Shown here: positions 25,538 to 33,105 of the stretch, piece after piece
Layout: each line of letters starts with the position of its first letter
How positions within the stretch are numbered: position 1 is the stretch's first letter
Assembly (NCBI GenBank): GCA_028693165.1
Contig: JAQUVX010000013.1
Coordinates: 1-64,000, forward strand
Length of the DNA: 64,000 nucleotides
Source: Lachnospiraceae bacterium
Lineage (GTDB): Bacteria > Bacillota > Clostridia > Lachnospirales > Lachnospiraceae
Direction of reading: 5' to 3'
Made by a program: the position numbers and the translations under genes
The notes under the pieces: model-generated
What the model saw: only the letters and a program-made list of their open reading frames with translations
The model's database searches: none
Told to the model about the DNA's origin: nothing

Positions 25538-26893
25538 TCAAATAACCGGAAGAACCGGCTGCTTCTCCAACATCATAAACTGTTTTCGTATATTCTCGGA
25601 TAAAAACGTGCTCTTTCCTGATAAAATTGAATCGGATTTTTTCCACATCTGTAATTTCGACAATGGAAAATCCACACTACCGGACGCATCGGGAACTTCC
25701 ACCGAAAATTCCTTCTGGTTTTTGCAGCAAATGCTGATTTTACACCCCCAATGATCCGGATATCTCTCCGTATACTTTTCTTCCGGCTCCACCTTAATTT
25801 TATGCATAAGCGTCCGAATCTTTTTGTCCATCAGACGATCCGGCAAAAAGTCATTCAGCGTCACATTATGATTAATAATTGCACAGGCCACGGTATATGG
25901 CGTCGAAAACTTGGCTTCCGTCGGCTTTTGAGGATTCTGGCTCGGACCGTCTGAACCACATTGTCTATATCCAACCTGATATGTTTTAATCAGAACCCGC
26001 TCAATCTGATCCGGTTCAATACCATACTTCTCACAAAGATCAATCGCTCCATCAATGGCACAATGTGTGCTTCTGCAGCAGGGATATGTTTTTTTATCGA
26101 CATATAATATTTCATACCTCGTTCCAAGTTTCTGTGCTACATATTCATAGTGGAAATCATCCGACATTGCCGGATAAATCCCACCATCCACAGAATCTAA
26201 TATGTGAGATGGACCTTTCATCCCGGCCTTCGCTAAAATCGCCGCATCCATACCATTTAAAGCCGCTTTCCCCGGATGCAGAATCTTGTTAGTCGCTCCG
26301 TCCGGCAGAAAAGCCCATGTACCAAATGACTGTGTTCCTGCCAGACCGAACGCAGAAACTGTCTGGTTCACATCCAACTGTAATAATTTTGCACACGCTG
26401 CAGCTGCGCCAAAGGTTCCCGCGGTACTTGTCACGTGCCATCCTTTTGACCGATGTGAAACGACTCCGAATCCTTTTCCAATTCTTGCCATAACTTCATA
26501 TCCACATAGGATTGCTTCTATCATCCTTTTTCCATCCGAGCCAAGTCGGTTTCCCATTGCCCAGGCCGCCGGTATCACCACAGTTCCGATATGTGCCTTC
26601 GAATCGGTATGAACATCATCCAATTCCAATACATGCCCCATCATTCCATTTAAAAATGCAGCAGTACGCATAGGCACTCTTTTTTTGTGCCCCCACAGAT
26701 ATGCATCATTCCCATTTCCATCATAAGAGAGAAACGTCTGAATGACAGATTCCATCATCGAGTCGTCCGATCCTCCAAGTGCTGCAGAAATATTATCAAT
26801 CATACAATACTTGGCTGCCTCCACTACCTGTTCAGGCAAATGATCAAACGACATATTACAAACAAACTCTGCTAACTCATATAATTGTTTCAT
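25538..26893 (-). CDS. MmgE/PrpD family protein
   Basis: A 451-residue protein of the MmgE/PrpD family, normal in length. The family includes 2-methylcitrate dehydratase and cis-aconitate decarboxylase. HVLELDDVHTDSKAHIG near 87-103 and WHVTSTAGTFGAAAA near 152 carry the conserved Asp, His and Gly residues; KTYPCCRSTHCAIDGAIDL near 268 has the second conserved Lys and His set. The start follows GGAAAGGAACAT. It stands alone behind a 12-mer shared with the LysR/SLC13 intergenic region. With a carboxylate permease nearby, a tricarboxylate-type substrate is plausible; which reaction is catalysed cannot be read from sequence. Confidence 0.85.
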   Translation of the reverse strand: MKQLYELAEFVCNMSFDHLPEQVVEAAKYCMIDNISAALGGSDDSMMESVIQTFLSYDGNGNDAYLWGHKKRVPMRTAAFLNGMMGHVLELDDVHTDSKAHIGTVVIPAAWAMGNRLGSDGKRMIEAILCGYEVMARIGKGFGVVSHRSKGWHVTSTAGTFGAAAACAKLLQLDVNQTVSAFGLAGTQSFGTWAFLPDGATNKILHPGKAALNGMDAAILAKAGMKGPSHILDSVDGGIYPAMSDDFHYEYVAQKLGTRYEILYVDKKTYPCCRSTHCAIDGAIDLCEKYGIEPDQIERVLIKTYQVGYRQCGSDGPSQNPQKPTEAKFSTPYTVACAIINHNVTLNDFLPDRLMDKKIRTLMHKIKVEPEEKYTERYPDHWGCKISICCKNQKEFSVEVPDASGSVDFPLSKLQMWKKSDSILSGKSTFLSENIRKQFMMLEKQPVLPVI

Positions 26894-27061
26894 ATGTTCC
26901 TTTCCAAGAAGGGCTGCTTCTGGATAAGAACATTATAATGCTGTAGTATGGCTTTGCCTATTACCAAAAGCTCATACAACCCATACCTTTTTTGATAAGT
27001 ATATTTCTATGCGATCTTCTTATATCACGCTTTCTAAAAAAGCATTTCCAAAATGCCGCCA

Positions 27062-27073
27062 TTTGTTATATGC
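27062..27073 (-). promoter_or_regulatory. Candidate LysR site upstream of the MmgE/PrpD gene
   Basis: The minus strand reads GCATATAACAAA, identical to 24398-24409 beside the LysR gene. It lies 169 bp before the MmgE/PrpD start. The rest of 26894-27202 holds no gene I can support. Confidence 0.45.
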
Positions 27074-27202
27074 TTTCTGTGACAATGAATTTTAAATAAT
27101 ATAGAAAGAAGGGCTGCTTAAAATTCATTGTTTTAACATAATGACCATTCTTTTCTGGTCAGAATTCATGTGCAAATTTGCAGAACATTTGACCAAAACA
27201 CA

Positions 27203-27228
27203 GGCCGCAGCGCTACCTCGCTGCGGCC
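27203..27228 (-). terminator. Terminator of the dpaL operon
   Basis: GGCCGCAGCG and CGCTGCGGCC form a perfect 10-bp stem with a 6-base loop, followed on the minus strand by TGTGTTTTGG. It ends the four-gene operon to its right. Confidence 0.75.
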
Positions 27229-27254
27229 CCCAACATTCCCTATCCTCAATTCCT

Positions 27255-28862
27255 CTATCGAATCACTTCCGTCCCTTTTTTCCTCAATACCACACCATTC
27301 CGTTTCCCGGTATAGGTGCCCTTTTCAACCGCCAGCTCTCCGCCGACGATCACATACTCGATTCCTTCCGGATACTGGATCGGGTCGATAAAGGTTCCCT
27401 TGTCGATCACGGTGTCCGGGTTGAAGATGCACAGATCCGCGCAGTAGCCTTCCTTAACCTCACCCCGACCCGTCATATTGAAGGTCGTCGCCGGTTTTTT
27501 AGTCATCTTGTAGACTGCCTCCTCCAGCGTCAATGCCTTCTCCTCACGCACATATTTGCCCAGAATTCTTGGGAATGCCCCGTATACACGCGGATGCGGC
27601 TTGCCGCCCAGCAGGCCATCGGTGCAGGCGTTCATTTCCGGACGCTTCATGATGCGGATGACATGCTCCTCGGTTCCGTAGAAATCCACCATGCCGACCG
27701 CATTCTCCTCATCATAGAGAAGATCAAAGATTGCATTGTACGGATCTTTGCCTCTCAGTTTGCCAAGCTCCGTCAGACTTAAGCCGACCGCGTCTTTGTT
27801 CTTCTCGGTCTTTACGCTGGTCACGAAGATCTGGTCGAGTCCTGCGAATTCCACGAAGTTGTCCCAGCCTGGAATGCCGTGCTCGATGTCATAGATCATC
27901 TTCTCACGCAGCTTCGGATCTGCCAGACGTTTCAGCACGTTGTCGGTTCCGCCGTCGTGTACCCACGGAGGAAGGATAACGCCCAGCATGGTGCTTCCTG
28001 CCACATATGGATACTGGTCGAAGGACACGCGGATTCCCTCTTTTTTAGCTTTCTCCAGAAGTTCTACCACCTTGTCAACCTTGTCCCAGTTCTTCTTGCC
28101 GCACACCTTGAAGTGAGAATAATGAATCTTTACGCCGGATTCCCGACCGATCTTGATGACCTCTTCCATGGAATCCAGAATGGTGTCCGCCTCACTTCGC
28201 TGATGGATCACGAAGCTTCCGTCAAACTCTGCAACAACCTTACACATCTCGATAATTTCCTTGGATTCGGAGTAAGCACACGGCATATAGATCAGGCCGG
28301 TGGAGAGACCGATTGCGCCCGCTTCCATCTCCCGTCTGGTGATGGCGCGCATCTTCTCAAGCTCCTCGTCGTTCGGCAGACGGTTCTCAAGTCCCATCGC
28401 CTCCATACGGATGTTGCCGTGCGGAACCAGGTAGCATTCGTTTAAGCCCGGTTTTACCGCATCGATCATCTTCAGATAATTTTCCGTCGTCTCATAGTTC
28501 CAGTCGATCTCGTCACTGTCGCCGTCCAGACCTGCCAGATTCTTTCTCCATGGGCTGATGTACTGTTTGGGAAGCGGTGCCATGGAAATGCCGTCCTGGC
28601 CCAGAATCTCGGTGGTGATGCCCTGCATTACCTTCGGCATTACCTCCGGCTCCACCAGAATCCGCAGATCGCTGTGACTGTGGGTGTCGATAAATCCCGG
28701 TGCCACCACAAGTCCGGCGGCATCGATCACCTCGGCATCCGCCGGTGCATCGATCTTTTCTGCAATTCTCTCAATCATCCCGCCGTTCAGCAGCACATCT
28801 GCCTGATACCCCGGGTTACCGCTTCCGTCAACAACCAAACCATTACGAATTAATTTTTTCAT
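27255..28862 (-). CDS. D-aminoacylase / N-acyl-D-amino-acid deacylase family amidohydrolase
   Basis: A 535-residue zinc amidohydrolase. GFIDTHSHSDL has His61 and His63 of the HxH metal motif. Metal ligands follow in the barrel (HYSHFKVCG), and CTDGLLGGKPHPRVYGAFPR plus ILGKYVRE is the signature end of D-aminoacylases. Family members remove acyl groups from D-amino acids or cleave related amides. The start has AAGGAGAAGAGAACACA. It is the last gene of the sigma-54 operon, 15 bases behind the symporter gene and before a terminator. In this setting it would deacylate the imported compound before ammonia release; the exact acyl group is unknown. Confidence 0.88.
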   Translation of the reverse strand: MKKLIRNGLVVDGSGNPGYQADVLLNGGMIERIAEKIDAPADAEVIDAAGLVVAPGFIDTHSHSDLRILVEPEVMPKVMQGITTEILGQDGISMAPLPKQYISPWRKNLAGLDGDSDEIDWNYETTENYLKMIDAVKPGLNECYLVPHGNIRMEAMGLENRLPNDEELEKMRAITRREMEAGAIGLSTGLIYMPCAYSESKEIIEMCKVVAEFDGSFVIHQRSEADTILDSMEEVIKIGRESGVKIHYSHFKVCGKKNWDKVDKVVELLEKAKKEGIRVSFDQYPYVAGSTMLGVILPPWVHDGGTDNVLKRLADPKLREKMIYDIEHGIPGWDNFVEFAGLDQIFVTSVKTEKNKDAVGLSLTELGKLRGKDPYNAIFDLLYDEENAVGMVDFYGTEEHVIRIMKRPEMNACTDGLLGGKPHPRVYGAFPRILGKYVREEKALTLEEAVYKMTKKPATTFNMTGRGEVKEGYCADLCIFNPDTVIDKGTFIDPIQYPEGIEYVIVGGELAVEKGTYTGKRNGVVLRKKGTEVIR

Positions 28863-28877
28863 TGTGTTCTCTTCTCC

Positions 28878-30356
28878 TTATTCTTCGTCAAATTTAATTG
28901 CAGGTGCAGGTGCCACGCCCATCTTCCGATCCAGATAGGAGAACAGGAAAATAGCGATGAAGGCTGCGATTCCGCCCGGTACCATTGCGCTCAGTCCCAG
29001 TGGTGTGTGCAGAACGTAGATCCAGACTGCCGCGACAACCGTTCCGGTTACGATGGAAATGAAGCCGGCTCTCTGCGTTACGTTCTTGTAGAAAATACCG
29101 CAGATAAATGCTGCGAATGGTCCGGCACTTCTCAGAGCAAATGCGCCCATCATAACGCTGATGATATTGGATGCAGTCAATGCTACCGTCAGGCCAACCG
29201 CTCCAACCACAACCATGGTAACTCTGGATATCCACATTTCTTTCTGGTCATCCTTCTTGCCTTTGTTGATGTAAGGAGTGAAAATATCGTTGGTGAACAT
29301 GGTTGCGGTTCCGATCATGTTTCCGGATGCGCTGCTCATAGTCGCTGCCACGATGGCTGCCAGTACAAGACCTGCCACGATGGACGGTGAGAAGCGGATG
29401 GTTGCCTCAGCCAGAGCGTTTTTCTGTGCACCGCCTGCTGCGAAGCCGTCGATGCAGGTGTATGCCAGAAGTCCGATCACCGCCGGAACGATCGCGTAAA
29501 CTGCGGAAAGAACGCCTGCGATGATAGAACCTGTCATTGCTGCTTTACCGGTCTTTGCGGAACAATAGGTCTGCACGATTTCCTGCCCGGTCGGGAAGGT
29601 CATGAAGTACATGGCAACGTAGCCGATGATGGTCGGGAGTCCGATTTTGGTCATGCTGAGCAGATCCAGCCCGTTTCCGTTCTCTGCGGAAACTGCTTTT
29701 GCTTTCTCAAACAATGCTCCAAATCCGCCGACTGCACTGTTGTTCACCATGATGAACATGGCGATCGTCATGCCGACTGTGATGAAGATAACGTGCATCA
29801 TGTTCGCTGCGGTTACAGACTTAAAGCCGCCGACCATGGTGTAGATGATAACCACCACGGTGGTCACGATCGCTGCCGTCTGGAAGGAAAGTCCCGTAAC
29901 TACGTTAATAATCGATGCGGTTGCAATAATCTGCGCACCCGTCGCCATGAACAGTGCTGCAATCGAGGTAAATGCCGTAAAGATATGAGATGCTTTGCCG
30001 TAACGCTTGCTGATGATCTCCGGAACCGTGTTCGCCTGCGCTTTTCTGAAATACGGCGCGATGAAGGATACCAGTACGAATCCGATTCCTGCCGCGATTA
30101 CATACCAGCAGGCCGAAAGACCGTAGGTATAAACGTTGGTTGCGATTCCGGTGGTGCTGGCGCCGCCCGTATTTGCCGCAAATAAGGTTGCTGCAAGAAC
30201 CACCGGTCCCAAGGATTTGCTCGCCATCAGGAAATCATCGTTACTCTGCTGTGATGCCTTGGACTGCTTCCTGCGTGATACAATCAGGCCGATCGCAACC
30301 GTCGCCGCCATGTATAAGAGTATAATTACCAGTGCTGTTGTTTGTGTACTGCTCAT
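28878..30356 (-). CDS. Sodium:solute symporter family protein (SSS)
   Basis: A 492-residue membrane protein with about 13 hydrophobic segments, of the SSS family that includes PutP and PanF. The N-terminal DDFLMASKSLGPVVLAATLFA leads into TGGASTTGIATNVYTYGLSA, and the R-KAQANTVPEIISKRYG loop is typical. It should import an amino acid derivative with sodium. The start follows GGAGGGGTTTACA. It is the third gene in the operon dpaL, M20 hydrolase, symporter, deacylase, and so likely brings in the substrate for the three enzymes. Confidence 0.9.
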   Translation of the reverse strand: MSSTQTTALVIILLYMAATVAIGLIVSRRKQSKASQQSNDDFLMASKSLGPVVLAATLFAANTGGASTTGIATNVYTYGLSACWYVIAAGIGFVLVSFIAPYFRKAQANTVPEIISKRYGKASHIFTAFTSIAALFMATGAQIIATASIINVVTGLSFQTAAIVTTVVVIIYTMVGGFKSVTAANMMHVIFITVGMTIAMFIMVNNSAVGGFGALFEKAKAVSAENGNGLDLLSMTKIGLPTIIGYVAMYFMTFPTGQEIVQTYCSAKTGKAAMTGSIIAGVLSAVYAIVPAVIGLLAYTCIDGFAAGGAQKNALAEATIRFSPSIVAGLVLAAIVAATMSSASGNMIGTATMFTNDIFTPYINKGKKDDQKEMWISRVTMVVVGAVGLTVALTASNIISVMMGAFALRSAGPFAAFICGIFYKNVTQRAGFISIVTGTVVAAVWIYVLHTPLGLSAMVPGGIAAFIAIFLFSYLDRKMGVAPAPAIKFDEE

Positions 30357-30383
30357 TGTAAACCCCTCCTATGTTCTCTCTGT

Positions 30384-31565
30384 TTATTTCAGAAGCGCTT
30401 CCATTACCCCATAGTAGCACTCCGCCACCTTCGTCAGCTGCTCCACCTCGATGTACTCGTTCAGCGTATGGGCCAGATTCTCTTTGGATGGCCCAAGGCC
30501 GAAGGTCTTGATCTTCGCCTCGCCTGCATAATGGCTTCCGTTGGTGCAGAAATTGTACTGTGTGATCTCCGGTGTAAAGCCTTTCTCCTTAAGCTTTCCG
30601 TAAACCTGCTGCACAAAATCGTCATTCTTGTCATACAGCCAGCCCGGGAAGAATCGTTCCCCTTCGATCTCATTTCCGGTATGGCATTTCTCTTTTCCGA
30701 CTGCATAGGAAACCTTCGCCTTTAACTGCGGATCCTCGGCCATCAGTTTGTCAAGCAGCTCCTGAATCGGTGCCAGCACGCTCTCCTTGGTCTCGCCCAC
30801 CAGCAGACGGCGGTCATAGGTTGCGCGGCAATACTCCGGCACTACCGATGCGCCCGGATACGGAGCCGATTTGATATCTGTAAGCTCCAGAATTCCATCG
30901 CCCAGTGTGTCATGATGGGTCGGCTTTAAGGTGCGGATTGCCTCGATGACCTTCGCCATCTTGTAGACTGCGTTGATGCCTTTTTCCGGGTTTGCAGAAT
31001 GGCACGGTTTTCCAATGGTCTCAAGTACGATCTCCGCACGGCCTCTCTGGCCAATCTTTAAGTTTAACTGAGATGCCTCACCGATCACAACGTAATCCGG
31101 CTGCACGTGTTTGCTGATCTCCCGGGCTGCCACACCCTCGAAGCACTCCTCATGCACAACGCCTGCCACATAGATTTCGCCTGCAAAATCTCTGCCGGTA
31201 TCCTTTGCAAAATTCGCCGCTGCACAGGTCATGGCGGCAACCGCGCCCTTCATGTCGCTGGTTCCTCTGCCATAGATTTTGCCCTCGTGAATCTCCGCTG
31301 CAAACGGCGGGTACATCCACTCTGCTTCCTCGCTAACCGGAACCGTGTCCACGTGTCCGTCAAACAGCAGCTTCTTGCCCGGACGATTGCCCTTGATGCA
31401 TCCGATAATGTTTCCGTAACGGTCCACCCTCACTTCGTCAAAGCCCATCGCTTTCATATTGTCGGAAAGGACAGCCACCACTCCGTCCTCATGGCCGGAA
31501 TAGCTCTTCTGCTGTACCAGCTTCTGACATAATGACACTACCTGATCATTTCTCTCTTTTTCCAT
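30384..31565 (-). CDS. M20-family metallohydrolase (YgeY/ArgE/DapE type)
   Basis: A 393-residue M20 deacylase-peptidase. FDGHVDTVP holds metal ligands His71 and Asp73; RGTSDMKG gives the bridging Asp; VHEECFEG gives the catalytic Glu and its neighbour (139-140); NEYIEVEQ follows the last metal His in LAHTLNE. It most resembles YgeY, the hydrolase encoded next to diaminopropionate ammonia-lyase in E. coli. The start at 31565 has AGGAGG nine bases upstream. It is second in the operon, 19 bases behind dpaL. It should hydrolyse an N-acyl or peptide bond of an amino acid derivative. Confidence 0.88.
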   Translation of the reverse strand: MEKERNDQVVSLCQKLVQQKSYSGHEDGVVAVLSDNMKAMGFDEVRVDRYGNIIGCIKGNRPGKKLLFDGHVDTVPVSEEAEWMYPPFAAEIHEGKIYGRGTSDMKGAVAAMTCAAANFAKDTGRDFAGEIYVAGVVHEECFEGVAAREISKHVQPDYVVIGEASQLNLKIGQRGRAEIVLETIGKPCHSANPEKGINAVYKMAKVIEAIRTLKPTHHDTLGDGILELTDIKSAPYPGASVVPEYCRATYDRRLLVGETKESVLAPIQELLDKLMAEDPQLKAKVSYAVGKEKCHTGNEIEGERFFPGWLYDKNDDFVQQVYGKLKEKGFTPEITQYNFCTNGSHYAGEAKIKTFGLGPSKENLAHTLNEYIEVEQLTKVAECYYGVMEALLK

Positions 31566-31584
31566 GTTTTTCATCCTCCTGATC

Positions 31585-32784
31585 TTAATCTCTCGGGTAC
31601 AAACCGTCCCATACAATCGCTTTGTAATGTTCTTTATCCGTATCTCCCTCGGTGCTGAAGAACAGCACCCGTGAGGTCTCATCCAGCTTCAGCTTCGCTT
31701 TCATCTCTGCAAGCTCTGGATTTCTCATGATCTCTGCCACACAGCCAAATGCCGCCGCGCCGCTCTCACCGGAAACCACCTTCGTGTCGCCCGTTTCCGG
31801 ATTTCCAAGAATCCGCATTCCCTGTGCCGCCGCGTAATCCGGGCAGGAGATGAAGTTGTCCGCGTAGTCCCGCAGCACATTCCAGCCGATGCTGCACGGT
31901 TCGCCGCAGGCCAGTCCCGCCATGATGGTATCCATGGTTCCGGTCACAAAATGAAGCTGGCCGTCCGCCGCCTCTGCCGTTCGGAATACGCAGTCCGCCT
32001 TGTTCGGCTCCACCACGGTGATGATCGGCCGATCCTCGCCGTACACTGCGGAGAAGAATCCCGCAACCGCTCCGGCCATGGAACCGACACCCGCCTGCAG
32101 GAAGATGTGGGTCGGTTTCTGCGGAAGCTGTTTGTATGCCTCATAGGCCATCGTTCCGTAACCCTGCATGATCCACGCCGGAATATCCTCGTAGCCTTCC
32201 CATGCCGTATCCTGAACCATCACCCAGCCCTGATCCTCTGCCTGGCTGTTGGCAAGCCGTACCGCCTCATCGTAGTTCAGTTCTGTGATGGAAGCGTCAG
32301 CACCCTCGGCCTGAATATTGAGCAGGCGTTCCTGGGCACTTCCCTTCGGCATATAAACCACCGATTTCTGCTGCAGCTGCCGCGCCGTCCAGGCAACGCC
32401 TCTTCCATGGTTTCCGTCCGTGGCCGTCACAAAAGTGATCTCCCCAAGCTCCTTCTTCACATCCTCCGAAACCAGCTTGTCATATGGCATTTCCGAAATG
32501 CTCTTGCCAAGACGCTGTGCCAGATAGCTTCCAATCGCGTAGCTTCCTCCCAGCACCTTGAATGCATTCAGACCAAATCGGTAGGACTCATCCTTCACAT
32601 AGACATCGGCAAGTCCCAGCTCCTTTGCCGTGTTCTTCAGCTCGGCAAGGGGTGTCTCCTGATAGACCGGAAAGCTCGCATGGAAGTTCTGAACCTTCGC
32701 CGCGCTCTCAAGTCCCAGGAAATCCAGGTTGTATTTCTCACCTGTTTTCCGTTCGTACTGGACCAGTTTAAATGTTTCCTTCAT
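31585..32784 (-). CDS. dpaL: Diaminopropionate ammonia-lyase (PLP enzyme)
   Basis: A 399-residue fold-type II PLP enzyme that turns 2,3-diaminopropionate into pyruvate and two ammonia; E. coli YgeX acts on both D- and L-forms. The PLP lysine is Lys76 in RFGLNAFKVLGG. The phosphate-binding loop is GVGSMAGAVAG and TATDGNHGRGVAW is the substrate loop typical of the family. The start follows AAGGAGAAGATAAA. It is the first gene behind a sigma-54 promoter. The other genes of the operon (M20 hydrolase, symporter, deacylase) point to growth on acylated or peptide forms of diaminopropionate or related amino acids. Confidence 0.92.
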   Translation of the reverse strand: MKETFKLVQYERKTGEKYNLDFLGLESAAKVQNFHASFPVYQETPLAELKNTAKELGLADVYVKDESYRFGLNAFKVLGGSYAIGSYLAQRLGKSISEMPYDKLVSEDVKKELGEITFVTATDGNHGRGVAWTARQLQQKSVVYMPKGSAQERLLNIQAEGADASITELNYDEAVRLANSQAEDQGWVMVQDTAWEGYEDIPAWIMQGYGTMAYEAYKQLPQKPTHIFLQAGVGSMAGAVAGFFSAVYGEDRPIITVVEPNKADCVFRTAEAADGQLHFVTGTMDTIMAGLACGEPCSIGWNVLRDYADNFISCPDYAAAQGMRILGNPETGDTKVVSGESGAAAFGCVAEIMRNPELAEMKAKLKLDETSRVLFFSTEGDTDKEHYKAIVWDGLYPRD

Positions 32785-32856
32785 TTTATCTTCTCCTTTA
32801 ACCTTGTTCTCCGCAGCAATTCCGTATTCTCATCGCTGCCTCTGCCTATATATTAA

Positions 32857-32872
32857 GCAAGTCCCGTGCCAA
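32857..32872 (-). promoter_or_regulatory. Sigma-54 (-24/-12) promoter of the dpaL operon
   Basis: The minus strand reads TTGGCAC-GGGAC-TTGC, a match to the consensus TGGCAC-N5-TTGC at every fixed base. It lies 73 bp before the dpaL start, and an AAA+ activator with a GAFTGA motif is encoded just upstream. Confidence 0.88.
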
Positions 32873-32969
32873 CTTTGGTTTTGCATCCGGTTTTTCACCC
32901 GATTTTTGCAAACTGCTTTCTGCCGATTTCCCAGCACCCTTCAAGCCATTACAACGGTTTTTCAAACGC

Positions 32970-33009
32970 AAAAAAGCGCCTCAAAATCTTTATTATGATT
33001 TCGATGCGC
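32970..33009 (-). terminator. Terminator of the sigma-54 activator gene
   Basis: On the minus strand GCGCATCGAAATC pairs with GATTTTGAGGCGC (11 of 13) around an 8-base loop and is followed by TTTTTT. Confidence 0.75.
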
Positions 33010-33040
33010 CCTTGCTTTCCCTCGGATGTCCTCTTTTAAA

Positions 33041-33096
33041 TTATCATTTTGAGAATTTATTATCATTTTGAGAATCGTTTGTTCTCACATTGAGAA
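33041..33096. promoter_or_regulatory. Candidate enhancer (upstream activator) sites of the dpaL operon
   Basis: TTATCATTTTGAGAAT occurs twice (33041-33056 and 33060-33075), followed by the perfect palindrome TTCTCA-cat-TGAGAA (33082-33096). The three TGAGAA cores are 19 and 22 bp apart, about two helix turns. They lie 170-240 bp upstream of the sigma-54 promoter, a typical enhancer distance. Confidence 0.65.
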
Positions 33097-33105
33097 TTTC
33101 CCTAC

